Origin: Halobacteriales archaeon QS_4_69_34
GTDB lineage: Archaea; Halobacteriota; Halobacteria; Halobacteriales; Halococcaceae
Direction of reading: 5' to 3'
Length of the DNA stretch: 64,000 nucleotides
Assembly: GCA_003021045.1 (NCBI GenBank)
Contig: PXRN01000005.1
Coordinates: 19,028-83,027, forward strand
This document shows positions 1 through 8,989 of this stretch, piece after piece. The stretch's first letter is position 1; the number at the start of each line of letters is the position of its first letter. Below the pieces are notes generated by a model. That model had not been told where the DNA came from. It searched no databases and saw only the letters and a list, made by a program, of their open reading frames with translations. A program made the position numbers and the translations under genes.

Positions 1-487
1 CGACTTCGTCACCGCGTGTAGGCAGGTAGTCAAACAAGAACTCCAACACGTCGCCGACAGCCACGCGAAGGTCATCAATGAGCAGGTGACCGCGATACAA
101 GCCTCTGAGACCGGTGTCCTCGACACAGAGTGCATCGCCATTCAACGGCACCTCCGTGCCGGCGATCGTCACACGGAGACGATCTCGACGCCCGACGACA
201 GCTACTTCCCCTCGCGCGACGCCGCGCGAGCTGTCCTTCGCCACTCGGCGGACAAGCCGGCGTCGCCGTCGCTTCCGGTCATCGCGGAGCGTGGGCCACC
301 GTTCGTGGCTCACGGCGCGCTTGAGTAGTGATGCGAGGGGAACGAACTGGCTTTCCGGAGAAAGTGAGCCCCTCGTCGGCTGGATCTCGGTTTCTTGACA
401 CTAGAATTCATCGTGGTCGCCGCCGCGATGAAGCCCGTTCACAGCATCTACGAGAGTTACAGGGCTCCGAAGTCGGCGAGACACCAC
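1..487. other. Left edge with no confidently assigned gene
   Basis: Two opposing frames are open here. On the plus strand a frame runs from base 2 to a TAG at 328 (at least 108 residues, beginning outside the window). On the minus strand another frame is open from about 402 down to the window edge; its distal part reads plausibly (for example VTIAGTEVPLNG), but its upstream part is very Arg-rich. Codon bias does not separate them clearly, and I recognise neither as a family. Bases 329-487 show nothing else. One frame is probably the end of a gene continuing beyond the window. Confidence 0.35.
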
Positions 488-2476
488 CTACGACTGTAAA
501 TCGTCGTTGGGCTCCTGCGAGACGCACTCAACGGTAATCTCCAGTTCACTTTCCTCGGCCACGTCGTAGGCGAGTTTCAGCACCTGCTCGCCATCGCCGC
601 GGCGACGCCACTCGACAGTCGCGTTCTCGACTCGGACGCCAGCGCAGTCGTCGAGCGTCTGGAGCAGGCTCCCTTCTACCGACGTAGCGAGGTCGTTGTT
701 GACGCGCACGACGGCCCGATCGTCGGTTTCCTCGACCCGATCGACGGAGAGCAGATAGGAAGGGTGCGAGTACAGACCGACATCGGTATGCGTGGCGGTC
801 CATGCTTCTTCGTTGATCGTCCGCTCGTCGAGCGACGCCTCCGACTCCCAGGGGTAGCCGAACGTCGCCGGATCGACGCCGGCGTTCGAGAGGTCGACGG
901 TGAGCGGCCGCCAGCCCCAGTATTGACCGGTCGAGGAGGCGGTCGTCGTGCAGTTGACGTAGAGCGTGCCAAGCGAGGTATCCCGGAGGCGATCGACCAC
1001 CTCGGCCGCCGACCGCGATTCAGGGTCGACCTCCCACGCGTACTCGCCGTACTCGCCGTCGCCGTCGTCTGTCTCCCCCTCGCGTAATCCGTATTCGATA
1101 TAGTGGTAGGCCGCAGGCGACGACCGCGGTCCGTGTGTCTCGGCGATATCGGCGACACCCGCGGGATCAGGGACCGATCGGGCGATCCGGTCGCGATGAC
1201 TATGACCGCTGAAGAAGGCTTCGACGCCCGTTTCGTCGAACAGCTGGCGGAGCCGGAACTGGTTTTCACCGGTCCAGAGCTGGCCGCTTTCGGGAAACCG
1301 GGAGCCGCGGGCAGTCTGTTCGGCGACCGGCGCGCCCTGTGTTTCTTCGCGGAAGCGGTTCTCGGGATCGGGCTGCCACGACGGATTGTGGTGGCCGAAC
1401 GCAAGGACGGTTCCATCGGCATCCCGAAGGTCGCTGTCGAGCCAGTCGAACTGTGCATCCCGTACCTGTCCGCCGAAGGTCGAGACTGCGGCACTCGCGC
1501 CCGTGCGATCGAGGTACGACCAGTCGTACGTGTCCACGGAGACGAGGTGGAGATCCCCGATCTCGACGCTATAGGAGGGGGGACCGAACGTCTCACGGTA
1601 TAGTGCCTTCCCGTCGACGCCGCTCTGGACGTAGCCATCGTGATTGCCCACCGTACAGTAGGAGGGTGCACGGATCTCGTTGACGATATCCCACGCGTCC
1701 TCGTACTCGGCGTAGTACTTCCCCGGTGCGTCCTGCCCGAAGGTGAGGTCACCCACGACGACCACGAGGTCGGGATCGATCGCGTTTACCTCGGCGATTG
1801 CCCGTCGCGTCGCCTCCCATCGGTCCGAGGGGCGGCCGCCCGTCGTCCGGCGGGTGCGCGTCACGAACGGATCCGCCGAGCGCTCGTCGAACGACTCCCG
1901 TGCACCAGTTCCCAGCGCCCGAGGATCGCCGATTTGCGGATCCGCGATAACCGCGACTTTCGGTCGATCAGGGATAGATTCACGGACGCTCACCGCCCGC
2001 GGCTGGTGGTCGTCCCCGCCAGCCCACGAGATGTGCAGGTCGTACAATCCCTCAGTGAACCCTCTTTGTGGCGTGAACTCAGGGATCTGGAACCGTGCGA
2101 CCGTCACATCGGCGTCCTCGTCTTCATCGGCGTTCCAGATGGCGCTGGTGCCGTCGCTCACATCCCGGAGCTTGAGGTCGGTCGGCGTCTCGACACCTCC
2201 AAAACTCGGCACCAGAGAGCCGCTCAGCGTCGCGGTGTCGATGGTCGCGTCCGCATCGAGTTCGACGCGGAGGACGTCGCCCGCAACCTCAATGGTAGGG
2301 ACGCCGGCCAGTGGGGAGCGGATCGTTCGAATCTTCGGCTGGTAAGGCCTCGTGCCATCCCCACCAGTAGGATTCTCCTCGCCATCTTGGCTGTGATCAG
2401 CGGCCGCCTCACCCACGAACGCTGCCGTCCCGACAGCGGCGGTACCAGTTCTTGCAAGGAACTCGCGTCGGTCCAT
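488..2476 (-). CDS. Tat-exported calcineurin-like metallophosphoesterase
   Basis: The protein has 662 residues and begins with a twin-arginine signal (RREFLARTG, then a short hydrophobic Ala/Gly/Val stretch to about residue 27), so it probably folds in the cytoplasm and is exported. A beta-rich N-terminal domain (about 45-165) precedes the phosphoesterase domain. Metal-site motifs are visible: DPQIGD near 179, GDLTFG near 242, GNHDG at 277-281, GHHNPSW, and GHSHRD. The first motif reads D-x-Q instead of the usual D-x-H. A C-terminal beta domain follows. It is likely a secreted phosphatase or phosphodiesterase; the substrate is unknown. A TATA-like element (TATAAG on the minus strand near 2505-2512) sits about 28 nt upstream of the start. 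Confidence 0.85.
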   Translation of the reverse strand: MDRREFLARTGTAAVGTAAFVGEAAADHSQDGEENPTGGDGTRPYQPKIRTIRSPLAGVPTIEVAGDVLRVELDADATIDTATLSGSLVPSFGGVETPTDLKLRDVSDGTSAIWNADEDEDADVTVARFQIPEFTPQRGFTEGLYDLHISWAGGDDHQPRAVSVRESIPDRPKVAVIADPQIGDPRALGTGARESFDERSADPFVTRTRRTTGGRPSDRWEATRRAIAEVNAIDPDLVVVVGDLTFGQDAPGKYYAEYEDAWDIVNEIRAPSYCTVGNHDGYVQSGVDGKALYRETFGPPSYSVEIGDLHLVSVDTYDWSYLDRTGASAAVSTFGGQVRDAQFDWLDSDLRDADGTVLAFGHHNPSWQPDPENRFREETQGAPVAEQTARGSRFPESGQLWTGENQFRLRQLFDETGVEAFFSGHSHRDRIARSVPDPAGVADIAETHGPRSSPAAYHYIEYGLREGETDDGDGEYGEYAWEVDPESRSAAEVVDRLRDTSLGTLYVNCTTTASSTGQYWGWRPLTVDLSNAGVDPATFGYPWESEASLDERTINEEAWTATHTDVGLYSHPSYLLSVDRVEETDDRAVVRVNNDLATSVEGSLLQTLDDCAGVRVENATVEWRRRGDGEQVLKLAYDVAEESELEITVECVSQEPNDDLQS

Positions 2477-2710
2477 GGGTTAGGTGTTGCCGCGTAGATG
2501 ACTTATACACACTGCCAAAAATGTATGGCCCGCGTCGTTGACCGAGGGTGCTTGAGAACGGAGCAGGTCGGCCGTCGGCGAACGCCACTGGAGCCGCGGG
2601 ACGCCGACACGGGCAGCCACCCCTCGAACGGATCGCTCAGCGACGGGTGGGTAGCAGGTCAGTTCGGCTGCGGTCGGTTGGTTTTTCGGGCCACGGGACT
2701 ACCGGTTTGC

Positions 2711-3184
2711 ATGGACGGCTCCGTCGCGTTCGAGCGGACGCCGGCCGGTCGTCGACTCGTCGTCTCCCGGCGAGTCGACGCGCCCGCCGCGGTCGTCTGG
2801 GAACTGCTGGCCGACACCCGCCGGTGGCCCGAGTGGGGACCGTCGGTCGCGGCCGTCGAGTGCGAGGAGCGGATCGTCCGGACGGACACGCGCGGTCGAA
2901 TCCGGACGACGGGTCTCGCCGACGTGCTTCCGGAAATCGGCTCGCGTCCGCTCGCCAGCCGCGTCTTCGGCGGGGTCTGGCTGCCCTTCCGGGTGACCGA
3001 CTGTGGCGGTCGGCGCTGGACGTGGCGCGTCGCCGGCGTCCCGGCGACCGGTCACCGGGTCGAAAGAATGGACGAGAGCTGTCGCGTCGCGTTCGAGGTC
3101 CCGCTCCCCGCGGCGGCTTACGCACCCATCTGCGGGCGTGCGCTCGACCGGATCGAGCGGCTGGCGACCGCGGGCAGCGGCTGA
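2711..3184 (+). CDS. SRPBCC-family (polyketide cyclase-like) protein
   Basis: This 157-residue protein resembles the START/SRPBCC ligand-binding fold: an N-terminal strand ending in SRRVDAPAAVVWELLAD, then TRRWPEWGPSV, typical of polyketide-cyclase/dehydrase and lipid-transport proteins with a hydrophobic cavity. No catalytic residues can be assigned. The frame is open further upstream to 2498, but the upstream part is compositionally unlike haloarchaeal protein, and a T-rich TATA-like stretch (about 2680-2688) lies roughly 27 nt before the ATG at 2711, so that start was chosen. A second SRPBCC gene lies 0.5 kb downstream, separated by a zinc-finger gene. Confidence 0.7.
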   Translation: MDGSVAFERTPAGRRLVVSRRVDAPAAVVWELLADTRRWPEWGPSVAAVECEERIVRTDTRGRIRTTGLADVLPEIGSRPLASRVFGGVWLPFRVTDCGGRRWTWRVAGVPATGHRVERMDESCRVAFEVPLPAAAYAPICGRALDRIERLATAGSG

Positions 3185-3240
3185 GGGCGAACGAGCGTGG
3201 GGCCGCCCCGAGGCGGTGCGGCGACGCGCCCGGATCCTGG

Positions 3241-3477
3241 CTACCGCGAGACGAGCCGGAAGTCCGCCACCTGGTGGATGTCCTCGTCGATCGCCTCCCC
3301 GTCACAGTCGGGCGTCGGACACGAGAATCGCCAGCCGTCCTGTGTCGCCCGTCGCTCGGGGAAGCGCTCGCCACAGCGCTCACAGAACAGCTCCCCGTCA
3401 GCACAGACGTCGCGGTGGAGCTCGAGTTCGAGCTCTGTAGCGAACGCCCGCTGGCAGTTCCGGCAGACGTGTGTCAT
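3241..3477 (-). CDS. Small two-zinc-finger protein
   Basis: 78 residues. The N-terminus carries CRNC...HRDVC, like a degenerate C2H2 finger. It is followed by a CERCG...CPTPDC zinc ribbon. Eight Cys/His ligands in so short a protein suggest two structural zinc sites. Small zinc-finger proteins are common in haloarchaea and are thought to act in nucleic-acid or protein binding; no specific role can be given. A clear TATA element (GATATATG, plus-strand 3500-3508) lies about 25 nt upstream of the ATG, implying a leaderless transcript. Confidence 0.7.
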   Translation of the reverse strand: MTHVCRNCQRAFATELELELHRDVCADGELFCERCGERFPERRATQDGWRFSCPTPDCDGEAIDEDIHQVADFRLVSR

Positions 3478-3675
3478 GATCGTTCACACTCGGTCCGAGG
3501 ATATATGTGCTGTGATTCGTTTTGGCCTATCGAGGTGATGGGAGTTCGGATGTGGGGGTGGGAGAGTGGATCCCGGGCGACAGAACGCGTCGTGAACTGG
3601 CGGTCACGCCGGATCGACGGGTCGCCAGAAACCCCGACCGCGACGCTTTAGCCCGTTCGGCGCCCCATCGCGTCC

Positions 3676-4158
3676 ATGCCGGTCTACGAGCGCGAGACGC
3701 GCGTCGCCGCCCCGTTCGAGCGGGTCACGGAGTTCCACTCGACGCTCGACGGGCTGGCGGCGCTCACGCCCGAGTGGATGGGCCTCCGGGTCGAGTCGGT
3801 GCGCGGCCCCGACGGCGAGCCCGATCCCGAAACCCTCGAGGCGGGCTCGGTCGCCGAGCTCTCGGTCCGCCCCTTCGGGATCGGCCCGCGCCAGCGCTGG
3901 ACGACACACATCGTCGCGCGCGAGGAGCGCGAGGGCGGGGCGACGTTCCGCGACGAGATGCACGACGGGCCCTTCGAGCGCTGGGTCCACACCCACGGCT
4001 TCTACGCCGACGGCGACGGGACGCTCGTTCGCGATCGCGTCGAGTACGAGCTCCCCGGCGGGCGGGTCGGGCGCGCGCTCGGGCCGTTCGCCGTCGTCGG
4101 CTTCGAGCCGATGTTCCGGTATCGCCACCGCGAGACGAAGCGACGTCTCGAACGATAG
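3676..4158 (+). CDS. SRPBCC-family protein
   Basis: 160 residues of the SRPBCC/START-like fold. The start MPVYERETRVAAPFERVTEF is the usual first strand and helix. A basic C-terminus (RYRHRETKRRLER) follows GPFAVVGFEPMFRYR, which is typical of the haloarchaeal cyclase/dehydrase-type branch. A TATA-like GCTTTAG at 3646-3652 lies about 27 nt upstream of the ATG. Ligand unknown. It faces the zinc-finger gene divergently, so the two share an intergenic promoter region. Confidence 0.75.
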   Translation: MPVYERETRVAAPFERVTEFHSTLDGLAALTPEWMGLRVESVRGPDGEPDPETLEAGSVAELSVRPFGIGPRQRWTTHIVAREEREGGATFRDEMHDGPFERWVHTHGFYADGDGTLVRDRVEYELPGGRVGRALGPFAVVGFEPMFRYRHRETKRRLER

Positions 4159-4271
4159 CGGGTTCTCTCTTCGTCCCCTCCGGTAGCCCCGGTGTTTCCC
4201 GATAGCACCCCGCGCCGACTGCCGTGTGACGGGCACGTAGGTTTAACAGGTCGGGCGTCCTCCGGCGGGAC

Positions 4272-4835
4272 ATGACCGACACCGACGTCGCGGTGGTCGG
4301 CGGCGGACCCGCTGGGCTGAGCGCGGCGCTGTTCGCCGCGAAGAACGGGCTGCGTACGACGGTGTTCGATACCGACGAGACGTGGATGCACAAGGCTCAC
4401 CTCTTCAACTACCTCGGTATCGAGAGCGAGGACGGCTCGGCGTTCATGGACGATTCGCGCGCGCAGGTCGACGAGTTCGGCGTCGAGCGCCGCCAGAACG
4501 TGGCGGTCACGAGCGTCGCCGAGAACGGCGGCGGGTTCACCGTGAGTACCGAGGACGGCGAGCACGAGGCCCAGTACGTCGTGCTGGCGACGGGCGCGAA
4601 CCGGGACCTCGCCGCGGAGCTGGGCTGTGGATTTACCGACGAGGACGTCGTGGACGTGGACGTGACGATGGAGACCACGGTCGAGGACGCCTACGCGACG
4701 GGCGCGATGGTGCGCGCCGAGGAGTGGCAGGCGATCATCTCCGCGGGCGACGGGGCCGCGGCGGCGCTGAACGTCCTCACCAAGGAGAAAGGCGAACACT
4801 TCCACGACTTCGATACGCCCGCCGACGCCGAGTGA
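4272..4835 (+). CDS. Small FAD/NAD(P)-binding oxidoreductase, thioredoxin-reductase-like
   Basis: 187 residues with an N-terminal Rossmann dinucleotide motif (VAVVGGGPAGLSAALFAAKNG, residues 5-25) and a second ATGANRD motif near 100, as in the FAD domain of thioredoxin reductase-like proteins. The C-terminus has GAMVRAEEWQAIISAGDGAAAA, equivalent to the FAD-contacting end. The NADPH domain and its redox CxxC are absent, so this is a single-domain protein of about half the length of a true TrxR, and it cannot use the classical dithiol mechanism. A TATA-like GGTTTAACA (4241-4249) lies 27 nt upstream. Such short forms occur in haloarchaea; the function is unknown. Confidence 0.75.
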   Translation: MTDTDVAVVGGGPAGLSAALFAAKNGLRTTVFDTDETWMHKAHLFNYLGIESEDGSAFMDDSRAQVDEFGVERRQNVAVTSVAENGGGFTVSTEDGEHEAQYVVLATGANRDLAAELGCGFTDEDVVDVDVTMETTVEDAYATGAMVRAEEWQAIISAGDGAAAALNVLTKEKGEHFHDFDTPADAE

Positions 4836-4867
4836 GCCCGATCGGCGGTGACGGTTGTGTGCGGTCG

Positions 4868-5018
4868 GCGCGGCTGCGCACCGCTCCGTCGGCACGCACC
4901 TCCCGTGCGAGGGACGAGGGCGCGAGGGCCGTGGCGCTGTTGCGGTGCGGTAGCCCGAGCGCGCGAATCGACCGGGGAGGGCCGTGGCTGACTGCGGTCG
5001 CGGTGGCGAAGCGGTGTG
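4868..5018 (-). repeat. Dispersed intergenic element, copy 1
   Basis: Read on the minus strand, this segment matches intergenic segments near 16254-16402 and 33561-33725. Shared words in the same order are CCGCTTCG, CCACCGCGACCGCA, CCTCCCC, GCTCGGG, ACCGCACCGCAAC, GGCCCTCGC and TCCCTCGCACGG. It fills most of the 301-bp gap between the FAD gene and the EamA gene and holds no credible ORF. Confidence 0.65.
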
Positions 5019-5136
5019 GATGCGGTTTTCGGATCCGTCGGCACTCGCGGTCGGCGCGTCGCGTGGCTCGACTCGCGGTTCTCGCGGCCCCGCTCGATTC
5101 ACAATCGGTAAGCCCGGCCTTCGCCTCGCATGGGGC

Positions 5137-6057
5137 GTGAGCACCGACGTCTTCGAGCGGGTCGAGCGCGCGACCCCGCCGGCCGCGGCGCTGGCGGTCG
5201 CGGTCGTCGCGGTCAGCACCAGCGCGATCCTCGTCCGGTGGAGCGTGGCCCCGAGCCTCGTGACGGCCTTCTACCGGGTGCTGTTCACCACCGCGCTCCT
5301 CGCGCCGCTCGCGTTCACCCGCCACCGGGGCGCGTTCGGTCGACTCTCGCGCCGCGACCTCCTTCTCGCGAGTGCGGCGGGGGTCGCGCTCGCGCTCCAC
5401 TTCGCGTCGTGGTTCGAGAGCCTCCGCTGGACGAGCGTCGCCGCCTCCGTGACGCTCGTCCAGTCCCAGGTGCTGTTCGTCGCCGCCGGTGGGGCCTTCC
5501 TCCTCGGCGAGCGCGTGGGGCGGCGGACGGCTCTCGGGATTATCGTCGCGCTCGCGGGCATCGCGGTCATGTCGGTCGGCGATTCCCTCGCGGGGACGCT
5601 CGCCGGCGCGGCCCCGCTGTACGGGAACGCGCTCGCGCTCGTCGGGGCGGTCTGTGCGGCGGGCTACGTGCTCGCCGGGCGCTTGCTCCGCCAGCGAGTG
5701 GCCCTTGTCCCCTACGTGCTCGTCGTCTACGCGGTCTGTACGGCGATCCTGTTCGCGCTCGCCGCCGCGGCGGGCGAGGCGCTGCTCGCCTACCCGGCCC
5801 GCGAGTGGCTGCTCTTTCTCGGGATGGCGGTCGGCCCGGGCCTGTTCGGGCACACGGTGTTGAACTGGGCGCTCGCCCACGTCGAATCGAGCGTCGTCAG
5901 CGTCTCCCTGCTGGGCGAACCGGTGGGGAGCGCGCTGCTCGCCGTCCTCTTGCTCGCGGAGGTCCCGAGCGCGGTTACGGTCGCTGGCGGCGCGGTCGTG
6001 CTCGCGGGGATCGCCGTGACGGCGCGGGCACGATCGGTGCGGGACGTCCCGTCGTGA
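5137..6057 (+). CDS. EamA/DMT-family membrane transporter
   Basis: About 306 residues starting at a GTG (MSTDVFERVERATPP). The protein is almost entirely hydrophobic, with roughly ten transmembrane helices arranged as two EamA repeats of about 140 residues. The first begins AVAVVAVSTSAILVRWS and the second near GNALALVGAVCAAGYVLAG. It is probably an inner-membrane exporter of small metabolites (drug/metabolite transporter superfamily); the substrate is unknown. The frame stays open upstream into the repeat element, but that part is basic and not membrane-like. The last codons (GAVVLAGIAVTARARS) are duplicated about 1.1 kb downstream. Confidence 0.85.
   Translation: MSTDVFERVERATPPAAALAVAVVAVSTSAILVRWSVAPSLVTAFYRVLFTTALLAPLAFTRHRGAFGRLSRRDLLLASAAGVALALHFASWFESLRWTSVAASVTLVQSQVLFVAAGGAFLLGERVGRRTALGIIVALAGIAVMSVGDSLAGTLAGAAPLYGNALALVGAVCAAGYVLAGRLLRQRVALVPYVLVVYAVCTAILFALAAAAGEALLAYPAREWLLFLGMAVGPGLFGHTVLNWALAHVESSVVSVSLLGEPVGSALLAVLLLAEVPSAVTVAGGAVVLAGIAVTARARSVRDVPS
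5989..6026 (+). repeat. 38-bp direct repeat, left copy (3' end of EamA gene)
   Basis: A perfect 38-base match to 7075-7112, beginning GGCGCGGTCGTGCTCGCGGG. It encodes the penultimate part of the EamA protein. The two copies bracket 1.05 kb containing the lipoprotein gene. Confidence 0.9.
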
Positions 6058-6440
6058 TGACGTGGTTCAGGCTTCGGCTGCGCCGTTTCTGCCGGACGGT
6101 AGCAAAAGCTATCGGACGACTACTGCTTGCGAAGAAGGTAACTGAAAGCGTCACCCGAGTCACCAACAAGACATTTGCTCGAACCGCTCGGCAGTGTGGG
6201 GCCGTGTCCTTCTACTGCGCGCCCGCTCTCACCATCGTTGAGCGCACGGGGTACGGACGAGAACTGTCACTCATTTGTATTAGGAATGGTTTACACCATC
6301 GCAGCCGGAGCGGCCGAAGCCATGAGTCGGCATCGATCGTCACGCCGAGCGTCCACCCCGGTACGTAAAGCGATTTGATAGACTAAAACAGCTATTTCAC
6401 CCAAACAGGGGTTATTATGGACCGGTGAGCATACAGGGAT
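6058..6440. other. 383-bp A+T-richer intergenic segment with promoter
   Basis: The composition is clearly less GC-rich than the surroundings. I see no credible ORF, although a broken reading such as LLLAKKVTESVTRVTNKTF at about 6117-6173 could be a remnant of something. A good TATA box (GTTATTAT, 6411-6418) ends the segment, about 25 nt before the lipoprotein start. Confidence 0.5.
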
Positions 6441-7016
6441 ATGGCACCACCGACACGACGCTTACTACTCCGGGTGGGCGGAAGCCTGCTCGCAACCGCA
6501 GCTCTCGCCGGCTGTACCGGGACAACATCAACCAGCGACGGGACGACGGCTACGACCACCGAAGCGACCACCACGGCGCCGACGACCACGACAGATACAC
6601 CGACCACGACCATTGAAGAACCCACGACCACCGAAGAACTCACGACCACTTCGGACACTACCGCCACGCACACTCGGCCTCCTACATCCAATGGAACGAT
6701 CGCGGCAGCATCCAATGTTTCGAAGGATGAGGCGAAAGAGCGTTCTCTCGCTGCCGAAGCGGAGTATCTCACCAGGCAATTTCAGAATGCGACCTGTCTT
6801 TCCGCGTGGGACTTCGGAGGGACAGTCAAGAAGCGGGCGACGGTCACCAACCGTACCGCTGACGGGGTGTACGTCGAGGTGACACACCCATACACGTACT
6901 CGAAGGAGTTCGGAAGGACCGATATGGTGGCGGACGTAGGGACGAATGCACTCTACGTCGTCACCGCTGAGAGTAGCCGGCGGGTCCGGGGTGACAACGT
7001 ATCGCCTCGTAGTTGA
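6441..7016 (+). CDS. Thr-rich lipoprotein of unknown function
   Basis: 191 residues. The N-terminus has twin arginines and a hydrophobic stretch ending in a lipobox LAGC (22-25), so Cys25 is the likely lipidated residue of a Tat-exported lipoprotein. Residues 26-75 are a Thr/Glu-rich low-complexity stalk (probably O-glycosylated). The remaining 115 residues form a small domain I do not recognise, containing ATCLSAWDFGGTVKKRATVT and VEVTHPYTYSKEFGRTD. Its codon use is less GC-biased than its neighbours, and it lies between two 38-bp direct repeats derived from the EamA 3' end, both suggesting acquisition by insertion or rearrangement. Confidence 0.7.
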   Translation: MAPPTRRLLLRVGGSLLATAALAGCTGTTSTSDGTTATTTEATTTAPTTTTDTPTTTIEEPTTTEELTTTSDTTATHTRPPTSNGTIAAASNVSKDEAKERSLAAEAEYLTRQFQNATCLSAWDFGGTVKKRATVTNRTADGVYVEVTHPYTYSKEFGRTDMVADVGTNALYVVTAESSRRVRGDNVSPRS

Positions 7017-7074
7017 AACCGAGCACGATCGCTACCGTGTCTCCCCACCGACCAGCACGCACACCGTTCTCGTC

Positions 7075-7112
7075 GGCGCGGTCGTGCTCGCGGGGATCGC
7101 CGTGACGGCGCG
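7075..7112 (+). repeat. 38-bp direct repeat, right copy (orphan EamA 3' fragment)
   Basis: Perfect copy of 5989-6026. In frame it still reads GAVVLAGIAVTARARS followed by GM and a stop at 7129-7131. Sequence just upstream also weakly resembles the EamA coding region (HTVLVGAVVL against AVTVAGGAVVL), so this looks like the end of a second, otherwise lost EamA reading frame. Confidence 0.85.
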
Positions 7113-7181
7113 AGCGCGCTCCGGGATGTGACCGTCGTCGACCGAATCGGCGGGATTCGCCGGCGGTCGAGCGCCGACCTC

Positions 7182-8807
7182 TCACCCGGTCGACGGCGTC
7201 GCCGCTAACGGTTCCTCCCCTCGCCCGTCGGCGATGAGGTCGGCGGCCCGCTCGGCGATCGCGATCGTCGGTGCGTTGGTGTTCCCGCCGGTGATCGTCG
7301 GCATGACCGAGGCGTCGACGACCCGGAGGCCCTCGATGCCGTGGACCCGCAGCCGGTCGTCTACGACCGCCATCGGATCGTCACCCATCTTGCAGGTGCC
7401 GACCGGGTGATAGACCGTATGGGAGGTCTCGCGGACGTGTTCGGCGATCCCGGCGTCAGTCTGCACGTCCGCGCCGGGCCAGACCTCCTCGCCCCGGTGC
7501 TCCTCGAACGCGTCCGCGCGGGCGATCTCGCGTGCCCGCCTGATCCCTTCGACGAGAGCCTCCAGATCCGGTTCCTCGCTGAGATACCGCGGATCGATGG
7601 CCGGCGCGTCGAACGGGTCGTCGCCACGGAGAGTGATCCGCCCGCGACTCTCCGGGCGGAGTTGGGTCGCGCCGATCGAGAACCCGCGGCCCTCCTCGGG
7701 GTTGTCGAAGCCGTGGCGCATGAAGTACGTCGGCCCGAAGTGATACTGGAGGTCCGGGGCCGGGAGGTCGGGGTCCGTTCGGACGAACCCGCCGGCCTCG
7801 CCGATGTTCGAGGTCAGCGGCCCGCGCTTGAGCAGGAAGTACTTGGGGAGGTGCCGGAGCTTGTCGGCGTCGTCGAGCGTGTGCGCGTTCGTCGCCTCGT
7901 GGACCACGAACGCGAACAGATGGTCCTGAAGGTTTCGACCGACACCGGGCAGGTCGTGCCGTACTTCGATGTCGTGCTCGCGGAGATGCTCGGGCTCGCC
8001 GATCCCCGAGAGCATGAGCAGCTGCGGCGTGTTGACCGCCCCCGCCGAGAGGACGACCTCCCGGGCGGCGTCGGCCCGGACTCGATCGCCGTCGACCTCG
8101 TACTCGACGCCGGTCGCGCGAGCCCCCTCGAACGTGACCCGCGTGACCTGCGCGCCGGTCCTCGTGGTCAGGTTGTGCCGGTCGAGCACCGGCTTCAGGT
8201 AGGCGTCAGCGGCGCTGTGGCGCTCGCCGTCCTTCTGGGTGAGGTGATAGAGCCCCACTCCCTCCTGGCGTGTGCCGTTGAAGTCCTCGTTCCGGATCTC
8301 GCCGACCTCGACCGCCGCGTCGACGAACGTCGCCGACAGCGAGCGGGGCGACCGGGGCGTACTGACGGCGAGGGGCCCGTCCTGTCCGTGGTACTCGGAC
8401 GCGCCGGGCTCGAACCGTTCGCTCCGCCTGAAGTACGGCAGCAGGTCCTCGTAGCCCCAGCCGTCGTTGCCCTGCGAGGCCCAGCCGTCGTAGTCCTCCC
8501 GGTGCCCGCGGACGTAGATCATCGCATTGATCGCGCTCGACCCGCCGAGGGTCTTTCCACGCGGCCAGTAGAGCTCGCGGTCGTTCATCGCCGACTGGGG
8601 CTCGGTGTAGTACTCCCAGTCGACCGAACTCCCGAAGAGCTCGGGGAAGGCGGCCGGGATGTCGATCTCCCGTTTCTCGTTGGGCTCGCCGGCTTCGAGC
8701 AGCAAGACCGTCCGCTCCTCGTTCGCGCTGAGGCGGCTGGCGAGCACACAGCCCGCCGACCCCGCGCCGACGACGACGTAGTCGTAGGTGGCCGTTCTGG
8801 GTGGCAT
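7182..8807 (-). CDS. GMC-family FAD oxidoreductase (choline/alcohol dehydrogenase-like)
   Basis: 541 residues, the usual length for the glucose-methanol-choline family. The FAD-binding motif VVVGAGSAGCVLASRL lies at the N-terminus. The GMC signature GKTLGGSSAINAMIYVRGH is near 80-100. The C-terminal active-site region HPVGTCKMG and GGNTNAPTIAIAERAADLI carry the catalytic His and Asn region. It most likely oxidises a primary alcohol to an aldehyde; choline dehydrogenase is the commonest annotation, but no betaine-aldehyde dehydrogenase is adjacent, so the substrate is open. It has its own TATA promoter (8831-8839). Confidence 0.88.
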   Translation of the reverse strand: MPPRTATYDYVVVGAGSAGCVLASRLSANEERTVLLLEAGEPNEKREIDIPAAFPELFGSSVDWEYYTEPQSAMNDRELYWPRGKTLGGSSAINAMIYVRGHREDYDGWASQGNDGWGYEDLLPYFRRSERFEPGASEYHGQDGPLAVSTPRSPRSLSATFVDAAVEVGEIRNEDFNGTRQEGVGLYHLTQKDGERHSAADAYLKPVLDRHNLTTRTGAQVTRVTFEGARATGVEYEVDGDRVRADAAREVVLSAGAVNTPQLLMLSGIGEPEHLREHDIEVRHDLPGVGRNLQDHLFAFVVHEATNAHTLDDADKLRHLPKYFLLKRGPLTSNIGEAGGFVRTDPDLPAPDLQYHFGPTYFMRHGFDNPEEGRGFSIGATQLRPESRGRITLRGDDPFDAPAIDPRYLSEEPDLEALVEGIRRAREIARADAFEEHRGEEVWPGADVQTDAGIAEHVRETSHTVYHPVGTCKMGDDPMAVVDDRLRVHGIEGLRVVDASVMPTITGGNTNAPTIAIAERAADLIADGRGEEPLAATPSTG

Positions 8808-8830
8808 TCTCTCTCACCACGAACGCCAGC

Positions 8831-8839
8831 CATATAGCG
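8831..8839 (-). promoter_or_regulatory. TATA box of the GMC oxidoreductase gene
   Basis: CTATATG on the minus strand, about 25-30 nt before the ATG at 8807, consistent with a leaderless or nearly leaderless transcript. Confidence 0.6.
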
Positions 8840-8989
8840 TTCCCGGGGCCCGACGGTCCGCTTCGTGGGTCGCTCTCGGGACGGCAACCCGGGGCACTCC
8901 CTTTGCTCACTCGCCCTCTTCGCTCTCCCCTCTCCACTCGCCAGCCCGTGCATCAGTTCTCGGCCCGGGCTTCGACGACCGCGCGATCG

